Source of the DNA: Siphonodentalium dalli
Lineage: Eukaryota > Mollusca > Scaphopoda > Gadilida > Siphonodentaliidae
DNA: 64,000 bases
NCBI GenBank assembly: GCA_032622095.1
Contig: CP136064.1
Location: 175,848,247-175,912,246 of the forward strand
Direction: 5' to 3'
The notes beneath the pieces are model-generated. The model saw only the letters and a program-made list of their open reading frames with translations, ran no database searches and was not told the DNA's origin. The position numbers and the translations under genes are program-made. Below are positions 35,401 through 45,529 of this stretch, one piece after another. The stretch's first letter is position 1. Each line of letters opens with the position of its first letter.

Positions 35401-38400
35401 TCAATTAGCGCAAGGCAAACTTTATAGATCAGATCCACTATCAAACAAACTATCAGTTTATTTGTGGCCCCTGATTTTGCATTCAATTGTGATAAAATTA
35501 AAATAATTCATAAAGAATGCACACCAGCCTCACTTTGGGAAAACAATTAATGAAAATCTAGCGATTTTTATTGGTGTACCTACCATCTTCTTCACAATTG
35601 CATTTCTTCCTCATCCATTCCAGTAGATTATTTGCAGAACAAAATGGGTTAAACAACGCCTCCTGGTTATCTGAATTATACAACGACATTATGATGATGA
35701 GAAGCTGAGAAAAACTGTTAAAGGGATGCTGGCTTGAATGTCTTAAAGGGGCATAAGGCACTCGCTGTGGGTAAATGTGAAAATGTTTGTACAAACCATC
35801 ATCACTAAGAAGACATTGATAGACTTTTTTCTTAATTTTTATTATTGATAACTCTCAAGCCTGAGTTTTGTGTGCCTGTCATTTGCAGAATGAGGTCTCC
35901 AGAGGGTGAATTTAGTGATGCTATCCTCCATAGGAGGCTAGCATCACCAAATTCACCCTCTGGGGACTTCATTCTGCATGGCCTCATCTGCTATTGGAGA
36001 AATAGACTCAGATTGAAGTTCCCAAATGGTGAATATTGTGCTGGACACCCATTGGGAACCTTGATTAACCAATGTGTCGTCTGCCAATTTGGGGATATAG
36101 AGAAACTATTCACTAAATAAGAAATAGAATCCATGTCAAGAAGTTTCTATAGAAATTGGATAATAAAGAAATTTCCAGAGAAGATGAGGCCTAAGGAGAA
36201 TGAGGTCCCCAGAGGGTGAATTTAGTGATGCTAGCCCCCTATTCGGGATAACATCACCAAATTCACCCTCTGGGGACCTCATTCAGCAAATGATAGGCAC
36301 ACTAAACTCAGGCTTGACAGCTCCCCATTGACAAGATTTCGCATGTTGAAACCATTGCTATTACTATTACAATGAAAGTCATTTTATCAACAAACATTGC
36401 CAAATGTGATTACAAATAAAATGTTTTAGCTGCAGATCTGTGTTTTCTGGTATATTTTTCATTGCTCTGACATTTTGTAATGTACAGTAATGCCCTAAGT
36501 AATCGACCTCTTAACCACAGCAGAATTATGGGTAACTTTTCAGGATTTAGTCGGAAATACTGCTTGTTGCCATTCATCGGAAAGCTCTCCCCGAGAGCTT
36601 TCCGATGAATGGCAACAAGCCATATTTTCGACTAAATCCTGAAAAGTTACCCATAATTATGCTGTGGTTAAGAGGTTGATTAATTAGAGCATTACTGTAG
36701 TTCTTCATGATTTGTTCAAAATTTGCTCAACCGTTTGTTAATAATATGGCTGACAATGTATACAAAAGTGCTTAACAAGCGATGTCTCATAGAAGATTTA
36801 TCAGTAATAAATATAAGAACAACGTCTATCTATTTTTCCATGTTCTTCTTAGTGACGATGTTTGTATAAACTTTTCTGAGTTTTCACATTTACCCATTGT
36901 GAGTGCCGTATGTCCATTTAAAGGTACTCAATCCGATCAGAGGCTCCCAATACCATCAAGGTACAACAACAACATTTATTCAAAATACGCTTTAGTTATC
37001 AGTTATCGATTTATTGTAACAAAATAATGCTAAGCACTGTCAACTATGGTATCAAATTTCCCAAAACTTGTTATTTATCAACATTTTGTTCAACAAAATA
37101 TGACCGTATCATCACTAAAGTATCACAAAATTTGACTGAATTACCACTTGATTTTAGAGTTATCCATCTTCATCACAATTTTGTCCCATATCCAAAGATT
37201 TGACCACGTGTTTCTGGGCCACATATTATTACACATCTCGAGAAATAACAAACTTCAAAAATCGATATCTGGTCACTCAGAGCTTTGATGGGTGGTGGGT
37301 TCCTCGACTCAAATCAAATATTTTTAACCCCCGAAGCCAAAGAAATATTAATTTAGTAGCGTCTGATCGGATTGAGTACCTTTAATCCTTTCTTTACTAA
37401 ATACTTGTTGATGAGTGGTACCCTTTGGAAATGTTCACATAATAATTATCTGAACATTTCCCACCAATTAATAAGAATCGTTCTGCATTTGTATTGTCTT
37501 TTCATCTATCTGTCATATTTTTCCTGAACATCTCTCCAGATGAATAATAGACTATTCCAATGTATGCTATTTATAACTGATGGGATAATCCATTTAGTGA
37601 AGAAAGGGTTAAAGAGCCACATAATATTCAAGTCCTGGATTATTATGCCCCCAACAATGGAGTAATGCCCTAAATAATCGACTCCTTAACCACAGCAGAA
37701 TTATGGGTAACTTTTCAGGATTTAGACGGAAATATGGCTTGTTGCCATAAATCCTGAAAATACTGCTGTGGTTAAGGAGTCGATTATTCAGGGCATTACT
37801 ATAGTCTTGTAGGACTTGGAAATTTGTGTCTGTATGAACATTTCACATTGTAGCTGGTTCTGGATCATTAGCTTTGGTTGTGCTTTGGCATGGTGATAGC
37901 CCACCTTGGTTGGGGGGGGGGGGGATACCAACTTACTACTGGGTTCATCCATTCATTTTTACAGCCCTTGTTGGATCTCAAATTTTTCACTCAATTATTA
38001 CAGATATTTATGCAATGTAAGTCCAATATCAATTGTCAGAATTAAATGCTATTAATACACTAGCATTAATGGAAGGATATTATTCTAATATGCAGGCGGC
38101 CATGGTTTTGTCCATAGTTTTTTGTCAAGAGTTGTTTATTATTTTCCATCTAACATAGTTAGCATTGTTACTGAAGATAAGTATCAATAGTTTTTTTTTA
38201 TCAGTACATTGTATCTTTGATATATGCCATGCTTGGTGTTGCATTATTTCTCTATAGATTATATATTATTATAGTGTATATAAAATATATATAATTTATG
38301 TGTGTATAAAACTAGTCACCTTGCACGAAATAATGTAGGAAATTTAAATCAGCTGAAAAATGAATTTTCCACCCCAAGAAATTTCATACTTCTGCCACTT

Positions 38401-41400
38401 TGAGGCATAAAATTTCCAAATGATAATTTCATCTGGAAGGGTGCATCTCCATCTCCACCACCACGTCCCAGTTTGACCCTGAATTTATATTTGAAGTCAT
38501 ATATCTGAAGTTGCCTTGTCATGGCCCTGCATGAGTTCAAATATTAATAATGTATGCTAGCCTATATCTGACTGAAATAAAAATATAAAAGGTACTTGTG
38601 AGAATTAACCTGGTGAATGCCCATAAATTCTCAATGAGATAGATATTGATCTTCGGTAAACACAGGTATTAAAGGTTAAACATGCTTCACATTGTAAATT
38701 TGACCAGACCAGTCCTAAACCAATAATCTGACATGCATATTACTTGTTGGAGTGGATCTGCATTAAATACACAGCCCATACTGAAGTACTACCCAAGCCT
38801 TGAAATAGTCTGTCTGTCATTTGCAGAATGAGGCCCCCAGAGGGTGAATTTAGTGATGCTACCCCGCATAGCAGCTAGCATCACCAAATTCACCCTCTGG
38901 GGACCTCATTCTGCTTACACCTCAGCAGAATGAGGTTCCCAGAGGGTGAATTTGGTGATGCGGGGTAGCATCACTAAATTCACCCTCTGGGGATCTCATT
39001 CTGCAAATGACAGACACACTATTTCAAGGCTTGGTACCACCAGACAATTAAAGATGTCTATATCTTCCTAAATATGATTTATACAGTTTCTGGGGTGATA
39101 TGAGTCGAAGACACCTGTCCGGAAATGCTTCTACCAAGTAATATTGATTTTATATCAATATTTTCGTATATTATGCAAAATACAAGTGGGACATTTTTTT
39201 ATACTATTTTTTAGATAGAGTTATCCTGCATACTACGCTCTAAACGATCGTGAGCCTTAAAATGTCCCAAATTGATTTTATGTATTGTATACTATACCAG
39301 AAAATGTGAAATAAATTAAATATTAATTGACAGAAGCATTTCCAGACATGGGTCTTCAATTCATATTTATTATTTTATACTCAGGAAACTATATACAACT
39401 TGTTATAGGAAGAGATAGACCATCTTTAATCAGTGGGTGACTCTGGTCCATGATATAAGACTAGGCATCTTGTAAGGATACAGACCCGACCACCAGTGGT
39501 CCAGTCCAGTAAAGAGGCGGTCCAGTCCGGTCTGGTCAGCTCTTGGTGGTCCGGTATTATGACTGAGTGTGGAGTCTAGTCAATGTTTCTGCTATCCCCC
39601 ACATGCTATGATTGGGTTGAGTGCAAATGCTCCAAGTCTTTCAGCACTCATAACCTTTTGTTCTTAGCATTGCCGACTGACAAATATTCCAGATAGATTG
39701 GTCAATTTCCGAAATGCAGGTATGCGTATCACCATATTGGTATTGGATGAAGTTACATGGAGTTAGATATTGCCAACTATATATAGGCTAGTATATCGCG
39801 ATTCTTTTTTTAATGTAATGTAATGGTTTATTACTCAGACACAATATGTGCAACATTCGCGACATATGTTCAGTACATTGAAATGTAAATGAGGGTTAGT
39901 TAACATGGTATTGATGGTAATTCGCTATCTTGCCTGACATCAATCATTGTCACAGGCAATATGCATATATACCCAAAGTGTCAGTCTGACATCATCATGA
40001 TTGGAAATAGTTATGTGTGCATATTTGCCAAATACATAGTCACTAACTCAAGCATGTGCCAATCAGGGCAATCTTTGAAGTCGGTGGAATCAACAGACAT
40101 ATGAGGTACTCGCTGTCATTTGAATGTATCTCACAAGCTGCTGGTGATCGGACACCAGGTGACCATACATTTGCGACGTGCATTGGCTGGTGATTGGAAC
40201 TGAGGAGTTCCACACCAGTTAACCCCAGTATAGTGCTTATGCTAGGCATATATCTATGTACTCAAGTTCGCGAACCGGTAAGTACTGGACCGCAATGTCC
40301 AGTGCCGGACTTCAGACTGTTTTTTTTTTTGCGATCCAGTCTGCATCCCTAGCATCTTGATTGGATTTTTGTAGCTACCGGTTTCATTGTGGGTGTCAAA
40401 CTGATTTTTCAATTGACCACCCATCCCCCACCCCTCCCAAATGGAACATACCCCAGACCAATTCTCTATTTTGTACTCCCTGTGATTCAAATCGATTTCT
40501 CATTAATTGACATTTATATTTACATGTAATTGTTAACTATGGAAGGTATTTTTGAGAAATGAAATATGTTTGCAGAAATTGAGAGAAGCATTTTACTAAA
40601 AGAAATTAGACTGATTTCACCTTTAACCTAAAACAACATGTTTATTTAGATCATGCCATGAACCTCAACTCTGATTTCCCGGTAGAGATCATACTCCACC
40701 AGTTCAAAACCTGGGAACGTTTTGATGTCCTGACACAAAAGTTTATAAACATAGAATAAACAATACAGGTATTATATTCTTATATATTATATAATACCTG
40801 TTCCTTAATAATGTTTTTTTTTCACAGAAGGTGAAGGTTCCAGCTCTAGATTGTATGTGATTTATTGTGACTTTGTTGAGCCGATTTTGCGTCGCTTCAT
40901 AATAATCATGCAGTAAGTTTTCTGGGGTATAATACATTTTGATAATTCAATTCAGATTTCGATTTACAAAAATCATGAAATCTCGAGAATCGAGATGGGA
41001 TCACCCCTACTGTGAAATAGATAATTAAGGAACAAGTATCAACAAAGAAATATTTCTTTTGCGTTGCATGATTTCCCCAATGCTCTAAAGTTCCCCGTTA
41101 AAACAGATCAGAACATCAAACGTTCCAGGTTTTGAACGGGTGGAATATGATATCGACGGCCGTAGCCAGATTAGAGATTCATGTCATGACCTAATGTTTA
41201 TTACACTCAATATTAGTTGGAAACTAAATTATCAGAAACATTTAACTTATTTGTTTAGTTGCAAATCGATCAACATAAGCATATTATTACAAGCGCTCTT
41301 TAATATTTAACGTTAATATACTTGACAACGGAAGCTGTTGCCATGGGTTGACACCCGTATATAGTGAGTGCGTGCGTGCGTCCGTCCGGGGAGATATTCT

Positions 41401-42299
41401 CAAAACACCGGTTGTCGGATCTGAATGAAATTTGGAATGGATGTTCACTACTGTGCGGGCATTCAACGAGTGTTCAATCGTTTTTTGTTTTGTTTTGTTT
41501 TTTTCAGGATTTTCCGTAGACTTATTCCTCTTTGTTTATCTGGAAATGCTTTTTTTGTCCGTCAAAGCTGATATATATATCCACCACCACTTGACGAATC
41601 TCAACGAAATTTTGTACGGATGTTCACTATCTATGAGGGCAAACAATTGAGTGTTCAGTCGTTTTTTTTTCTTCAAGTTTTACGTTTAAGAGTTTTTTGT
41701 CTTTGTTTGGAAGTGTTTTTTTTTGTCCGTATATCCTGGGACTAATATAGTTATATTAGTCCCAGGTATATCCACCACCGCGGTTGACGGTTATCAATTT
41801 GGTATATGGATGTTCACTATATATACTATGATAACAATCAATTGAGAGTTCAATCGTCGTGTTCATGTTTTCCGTTCTAGAGTTATTTATCTTTGTTTAT
41901 ATGAAAATATTGGGGTTTTTTCTCCTCCGAGTAGATATCTCAATCATACTTTGTCGGATCGAATTTGCCACCGAGTGGGGACCATTTTTGCATGAAACTT
42001 TCCATTTGCAGAAAGCACGCTTTTCAGCGCTATATATATATTGACGAGATTGTTCGGCAATATTCCGCATAATTATATAGACTAGGTAGTTTTTCATAAT
42101 TTAAGCCTATATATCCATCTTCCCAAATTACGTATATATATATATATGAACATAACACGGGTGTTTACACCAGCCAATTACGTTTGACGTATTATATTTC
42201 AACTGCTATACTAATTATTATATTCGAACATTGGTGTCTTTTTGAAAATTACTCACCGCCATATTTCACTCGAATAAATTGTTGATCCGCTAAACTCAT
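29347..42299 (-). CDS. C22orf15: C22orf15/CXorf65-family protein, complete five-exon gene
   Basis: Exons in transcript order are 42299-42257, 35670-35584, 34532-34416, 32974-32900 and 29471-29347. Joined, they give 447 bases, 148 residues plus TAG. Each intron starts GT, ends AG and is phase 1, and every split codon resolves sensibly (Asp15, Val44, Ser83, Val108). The protein starts MSLADQQFIRVKYG, then DNQEALFNPFCSANNLLEWM, KCNCEEDVIIDLVDLDGQ, NGRETYVLIRVES, KYTSLLDNLQEFNPDLM, and a lysine/arginine-rich tail (about 109-148). The FIRVKYGD-NQE start, the hydrophobic IDLVD strand, RETYVLIRVE and the Y-x-SLL-x-NL ... P-x-L block correspond in order to vertebrate C22orf15 and its paralogue CXorf65, recalled from general knowledge; human C22orf15 is of similar length. 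No biochemical function is firmly established for the family. Introns of 6586, 1051, 1441 and 3428 bases are filled with transposons, but no exon is damaged. Confidence 0.88.
29549..29792. mobile_element. MITE with perfect internal hairpin, in intron 4
   Basis: Ends CCTTTGAGTGCCAGG and CCTGGCACTCAAAGGGTTAA. It holds one hairpin (about 29597-29669) with arms GCCAATGCATTCTCTTATAT. The hairpin is that of the GCATTCTCTTATATATG family, but the outer ends (GGGGCCGATAATATCGGCCCC near the right) differ. It begins 77 bases upstream of exon 5. Confidence 0.75.
29877..29945. repeat. GGGAGAAGT / ACTTCTCCC repeat
   Basis: AGAGAAGTCACTTCTCCCTA and a second TTAGGGAGAAGTGGAC recur near 31495-31520 with 31747-31795 (split there by a mariner-type MITE) and near 62885-62950 at the right end of the large hAT-type element. 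Confidence 0.4.
30103..31500 (+). repeat. TTTACCCATACC-family repeat, interrupted, in intron 4
   Basis: Head GTGTACCCATACCATAGTAT and CCGTCCGTCTGTCCGTAGAC, then units TCTGATCGGAACCAAATTTG ... ACGGAGTTATGGCCC about every 125 bases to about 30640. The family's right part resumes at 31316 and ends ATCGCCAAGGTATGGG ... GGCCTCTCGTT. The middle holds a TTAA MITE (30803-31153) and unassigned DNA. Confidence 0.68.
30803..31153 (+). mobile_element. TTAA MITE (CTAAATGGATTCTCCCACC family), diverged
   Basis: GTAACCCATTCATGAATCAA, GGACTCTCCCATTCAGTTCT and AAAGTATAAATTGGAATAG match the family start. The right limit (a TTAA at 31150-31153) is a guess. Confidence 0.45.
31530..31746. mobile_element. complete TACAGTAATGCCC mariner-type MITE, in intron 4
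   Basis: TACAGTAATGCCCTAAATAA to GGGCATTAATGTA, with central GAAAGCTCTAAGTGAGAGC. It is inserted in the GGGAGAAGT repeat. Confidence 0.83.
32022..32234. mobile_element. complete TACAGTAATGCCC mariner-type MITE, in intron 4
   Basis: TACAGTAATGTCCTAAATAA to AGGGCACTACTGTA, with central GGAAAGCTCTCACAGAGC. Confidence 0.82.
32260..32447 (-). mobile_element. TTAA MITE (CTAAATGGATTCTCCCACC family), reverse copy
   Basis: Ends TGGGAGAATCCATC ... CAAAGGGTTAA, the complement of the family start. The other end is only approximately placed. Confidence 0.5.
32449..32742. repeat. tandem duplication of about 145 bp, in intron 4
   Basis: Two direct copies share TTGATAGCTTGGTG, CCCAGAATAAATTCATAAGA, TTCTCCTGGCACATTGCC and CGACAATCTACACT. 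The second starts at about 32588 and has an 11-base insertion (TGTGGTGTGTA). Confidence 0.75.
32900..32974 (-). CDS. C22orf15: C22orf15-like exon 4
   Basis: Acceptor TTGGTTTCCAG, donor GTAAGA. Completes Ser83 and reads DADTGPQKYTSLLDNLQEFN, then PDLM, with one base over for Val108. Confidence 0.86.
33062..33240. mobile_element. rearranged TACAGTAATGCCC mariner-type MITE, in intron 3
   Basis: Ends TACAGTAATGCTCTAATT and TTAGAGCATTACTGTA are intact. The right arm is partly replaced by a direct repeat of GGATTTAGTCGGAAATATGG. Confidence 0.78.
33660..33768. mobile_element. half copy of the mariner-type MITE, in intron 3
   Basis: Right arm only: GAGAGCTTTCCGATGAATGG to TTACGTCATTACAGTA. Confidence 0.75.
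33769..34415 (-). other. intron 3, nothing further recognised
   Basis: AT-rich intron sequence between the MITE and exon 3. Confidence 0.4.
34416..34532 (-). CDS. C22orf15: C22orf15-like exon 3
   Basis: Acceptor TTTTACCTTACAG, donor GTAAGT. Completes Val44 and reads IIDLVDLDGQVKNLSGKQRE, YANEVV, NGRETYVLIRVE, with one base over for Ser83. Confidence 0.88.
34559..34829 (+). mobile_element. TTAA MITE, diverged, in intron 2
   Basis: Starts TTAACTCTTTGATTGCTGAA and contains ACAAAAGTATAATATGGAAT. The end (ATCAATGGTTTAAC) is tentative. Confidence 0.45.
34878..35161 (+). mobile_element. TTAA MITE (CTAAATGGATTCTCCCACC family), in intron 2
   Basis: Starts GACCCTTTCTTTACTAAATG, then GATTCTCCCACCCAGTTATA, and ends TTTAGTGAAGAAAGAGTTA. 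The terminal inverted repeats are clear. Confidence 0.7.
35584..35670 (-). CDS. C22orf15: C22orf15-like exon 2
   Basis: Acceptor TATAATTCAG, donor GTAGGT. Completes Asp15 and reads NQEALFNPFCSANNLLEWMR, KKCNCEED, with one base over for Val44. An in-frame ATG at 35689-35687 lies six codons upstream of the exon boundary. Confidence 0.87.
35856..36316. mobile_element. composite GCAGAATGAGGTCCCCAGAG MITE, in intron 1
   Basis: Ends CAAGCCTGAGTTTTGTGTGC and CACTAAACTCAGGCTTG. It contains two foldbacks of GGTGAATTTAGTGATGCTA / TAGCATCACCAAATTCACC separated by about 200 bases. The open frame at 35845-36120 runs through it and is spurious. Confidence 0.75.
36483..36699. mobile_element. complete TACAGTAATGCCC mariner-type MITE, in intron 1
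   Basis: TACAGTAATGCCCTAAGTAA to TTAGAGCATTACTGTA, with central AAGCTCTCCCCGAGAGCTTT. Confidence 0.84.
36700..37381 (-). other. intron 1 sequence, weak inverted structure
   Basis: AAAGGTACTCAATCCGATC (about 36920) and GATCGGATTGAGTACCTTT (about 37365, extending to the TTTAA at 37381) are inverted copies about 450 bases apart. They may be the ends of another TTTAA-bounded element, about 36919-37385. No coding sequence. Confidence 0.5.
37382..37612 (-). mobile_element. TTAA MITE (CTAAATGGATTCTCCCACC family), reverse copy
   Basis: Starts TTAATCCTTTCTTTACTAAA and ends CATTTAGTGAAGAAAGGGTTAA-like. Inside are TGAACATTTCCCACCAATTA and ATAGACTATTCCAATGTATG. Confidence 0.7.
37660..37803. mobile_element. 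internally deleted mariner-type MITE, in intron 1
   Basis: The left arm is nearly complete to GGAAATATGGCTTGTTGCC. The right arm lacks most of its inner part and ends CAGGGCATTACTATA. Confidence 0.78.
37804..38792 (-). other. intron 1, only a G-run noted
   Basis: A run of about 13 G at 37912-37924. Otherwise AT-rich with no supported feature. Confidence 0.4.
38793..39034. mobile_element. GCAGAATGAGGTCCCCAGAG MITE with two foldbacks, in intron 1
   Basis: Near-perfect ends CCAAGCCTTGAAATAGTCTG and the complement, followed by TGTCATTTGCAGAATGAGG. Two GGTGAATTTAGTGATGC / GCATCACTAAATTCACC hairpins lie inside. Confidence 0.8.
39048..39429. mobile_element. TTAA-flanked MITE, copy 2, in intron 1
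   Basis: Starts TTAAAGATGTCTATATCTTC and ends GAGATAGACCATCTTTAA. Same family as 3814-4180. Confidence 0.68.
39473..40351. mobile_element. non-autonomous hAT-type element with 8-bp target duplication, in intron 1
   Basis: Left end TAAGGATACAGACCCGACC, right end (complement) TAGGGATGCAGACTGGATC, flanked by exact 8-bp GCATCTTG (39465-39472 and 40352-40359). Both subterminal regions carry GGTCCAGTCC / GTCCAGTGCCGGAC motifs. 879 bp. The 68-codon minus frame at 40043-40249 shows no transposase motif. Confidence 0.82.
40686..41155. repeat. inverted pair around AT-rich centre, in intron 1
   Basis: ATCATACTCCACCAGTTCAA (about 40688) and its near complement TTGAACGGGTGGAATATGAT (about 41132) face each other. 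The element limits are not clear. Confidence 0.4.
41336..42010 (+). repeat. dispersed repeat with about 180-bp units, in intron 1
   Basis: Starts GTTGCCATGGGTTGACACCC with a CGTGCGTCCGTCCGG run. Three or four units follow, each with GGATGTTCACTA, CAATTGAGTGTTCA and a T-run, spaced about 180 bases. Non-coding. Confidence 0.6.
42257..42299 (-). CDS. C22orf15: C22orf15-like exon 1 with start codon
   Basis: ATG at 42299-42297 reads MSLADQQFIRVKYG and stops one base into the Asp15 codon at a GTGAGT donor (42256-42251). The start was chosen because the family begins directly with the hydrophobic strand and Gly-Asp that this exon supplies, and joining to exon 2 keeps the frame. Confidence 0.84.
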
Positions 42300-45200
42300 A
42301 GCTCACTGATTCACATATATACGATCCAGTCCAAATTAACATTCACGTTGATCAAGTCATTCCAGACGCCTGCAACCAAAGAATCTTGTCTGTCAATAAT
42401 AATTATTGTCAACCATCGGGAACTTGCTGTCTCCAATATCTCTTCCGGAAAAATAGTTTATACACTTATGCTGTCTGACCCATCCGCACAGTAGTTCTGT
42501 TTTTTTACTTGACTCTCGTCCTCCTCAACTTGTCACTATTCCTCGTCTGATCAGTTTGTATCCTTGATTTCAAGAATATAAAGCCCAGAAGCAAATATCC
42601 CGTTTCGACAATCGATATTTTCATGGAAATAAAGTAACGGGCTGAAATATTGGACCATAACATGCACTGTCGCCTTTTTGTGTGCACTGTGCAGTGTCAA
42701 ACAATTCTATCAATACGCTCCACACACAGTACAGTGCTTCAACCCGACTTCAATGCTACCGTATTGAGAAAACGTGCACCAGAGAAAAGCCGAAGGCTGT
42801 TTTTAAAGTTCTTTCTTTTGGTTGACCGAGGATCACATTTGAAAGCAAACTTGGCAGTCGTCGATATTTATATCTCTATAAATGTCACAGTCGATACAAA
42901 GAATATTGTTCCAAGCAGACAGGTATGAAATATCTATCGATCAGTGTGTAGAATTGGGCTGGAATGAATTGTGTAAGTATTTCCCCGTCGTTTCTTTAGT
43001 ACTCGGCCATCGGATTTTCGAATCGACGTTGGGCTAAAATTATATGCCTTTGGAAAACCCGTTAGTTTATAGTGAAATGGTGATCATTGTGGATAGTCGA
43101 ATTCAAAATGTGTTTCAGCATGCTCAATAGAAAGTGTTATTACACCATATTTTCAAGTGGTCTTGACAGGTATACGTGCTAATTGAATCATTATGTTCGA
43201 TCATTTTGAGGTCGACGCTCTTTCAACTTTAGTGATACAATGTATGCCACTTAGGCGCCCAACAAAATGTCAACACCCCTTGCTGCGCTAATAAAAGCTG
43301 AGCTGCCAAACACAATTTATATACTTGTTCTAGCATATATACCGTTTGCTTTGTGGTGATTTAATTGCATGCATAGAAAGAGTACCATGCAGCTATAGAG
43401 CGTATACGCATGCATGAGCCGATATGACATTATATCTGGACAACCGCCCTCCATCTCAAATCTTCACAGATAAAACAGTTTAAACGCGAGTTTAAAGAGT
43501 TATTCATGGTTCAAGATCTCCGGTTACAACATATTTGACTTAGATCAAGTCTTCTCGGCCCGCAACAACTTGTGATATAGGTTGGGTTCATGCTATTTTT
43601 TGTTTTTTGTTTATATTTTAGAACGGACTTTCATTCAAAAGACCTACGTACGTATACTATACATGTACACTTGGGGTCCGGGGATTCACGTAAAGCCGTG
43701 AATGTGATTAATCATCTGACATGTCCGAGATTAACCTGTCTTAAAAAATAATTTATCATTTACCGTGGTCTAGAATAAGGTATATATAGTGATGACACGA
43801 TCGTTTAATGTATTGTTTACATGCATTTTCTGATAGCGCGACAAATCAAAATTCTATATATGGAAAACAAGGCATTGTTTACTTATAAATCTCATTGCTT
43901 TGACATTTAACGGACCTCTGATATATGCATGTTTGATATCATCAAGCTTGGGAAAGGCTGTCCTCTATGTTCATATACGCAAAGTTTCCATTTGACCTAT
44001 AATCCGAAGACATACAGACAAGATATAACTCCCGCCCACGATTATGGACGTAAAGTCCGTTATATATAGAAAAGTATAGCGAGATGGGACTATAGGTCAA
44101 AGCAGCATCAACCTAACATATATTCCAAGCTGTTGTGGACCAAGAAGACTTGGTCTACATACAACACTCTAATTTAACACCAGATTCTTCTTTGTTCCGC
44201 TGATGACGAACTATGACATGATATAAACTATAGACCTCTTTATATGTCGGAGAATATAATTTTTTTTATTGAAAAATTAGCAAAAACAATTATTGGTGTC
44301 CCTCTAAATCATCAAAACTATATATATGAAATAAATGGATATAAAATTCCACACAACGAAAAAAAAAAGGAATAGAAAGATTAAAGTTACACCGAAACAA
44401 ACAACGATGACGTTTGCAGCGAAGCGAACGAAGATTTACATTATTGAAGATTTTATTTATGCTTGAAATCTCGTTAGTTTTCCAATTGTAAGAAACGTGC
44501 ATACATTGTACAAACAAAGTATAATATCCAAAACGGAAAATGTGTGTAACAGTAATGATATGCAGTCATTACAATGACACACACCAAATTGCATTGGGAT
44601 CCGAATCCGATAGCACAATCATGTTTAAGATGGAGCCTGCTATTTATTTGGACGGGGAAACAAATCAACGTTGCCAGATAAATAAATAAGAAAAAATTCT
44701 ACAACGGAATGCATGTGCACAGTACGATGTGTACGTATCGCAATGGGACACTTCTTTGAAACGCATCCTGATGGTGAACATCCATACACAATGCCATTAG
44801 GATCCTGCCCATGGCTGAGATAGTGACGGTACATTACAGTACATACCGTATCTTCTAAGACGCGTCTAGGCGGACGGATGGATGGACGGACGTAATCCAG
44901 TGTACCCCTTCGAGTTTAGGTATAAAATTAGCATCTGCGAGATGATTTTTATTCGAGGCCGGCAGATATTTTTACCGTGTGTCTATTTTTTATCTTCCAG
45001 ATCCATCCTGTGCCTCGCACCATTCAGCTGGAAGTAATAATGACAATGGCCTTCCGTAGAGATATTAGGGCTATAAATAGAACTCAGACGATGACGTTCT
45101 CATATATTTTTCCCGCCACTCCAGCCGGAGATTTCCCATGACAGCAGGTGCGAGGTTACTTGGAATTCGAGTCAGAACTGGTAATGTGGAATCGTCAATG

Positions 45201-45340
45201 TATACGCTACCGCATATATATATATAGGTAAGTAGGACATATCCATACTTTGATGTCTACTCTTCAAGTTAGTATGCAGCGTGTTTACACAATATCGTAG
45301 ACCGGCCTTGACGCAGCCAGCGGATCTACGTTTCTGAGGC
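42300..45340. other. 5' flank of the C22orf15-like gene; no gene recognised
   Basis: The minus-strand gene's promoter must lie just above 42300, but I cannot place a TATA box or start site. (TA)n runs occur near 42132 (inside intron 1) and near 45216. Open frames here, including 42650-42928 (+), lack any domain or splice support. Confidence 0.4.
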
Positions 45341-45372
45341 TGTGGTTGTGGGGGTGGGGGGGGGGGGGGGGG
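45341..45372 (+). repeat. G-rich run
   Basis: GTTGTGGGGGTGGGG followed by about 13 more G. Low-complexity sequence. Confidence 0.85.
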
Positions 45373-45529
45373 TTAATTTGACAGAGATATCCAATTACGA
45401 ACTGATTTCCAATTGCAAACATATAAAGCAGACCAATAATCTCAGCTCAATAGAAAGTTCATTTCGACCCCCCCTCTTGTGTAAAAACTTTTTCCACCCA
45501 TATAAAAATCCCCCTTGGTGCCACCATGG

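Noticed and set aside
35845..36120. 91-codon frame in intron 1
   Set aside because: Entirely within a palindromic MITE. The peptide shows the inverted repeat of the DNA.
42650..42928. 92-codon frame divergent from the C22orf15-like start
   Set aside because: No domain, no splice signals that extend it, and composition like the surrounding non-coding DNA. A divergent gene cannot be supported.
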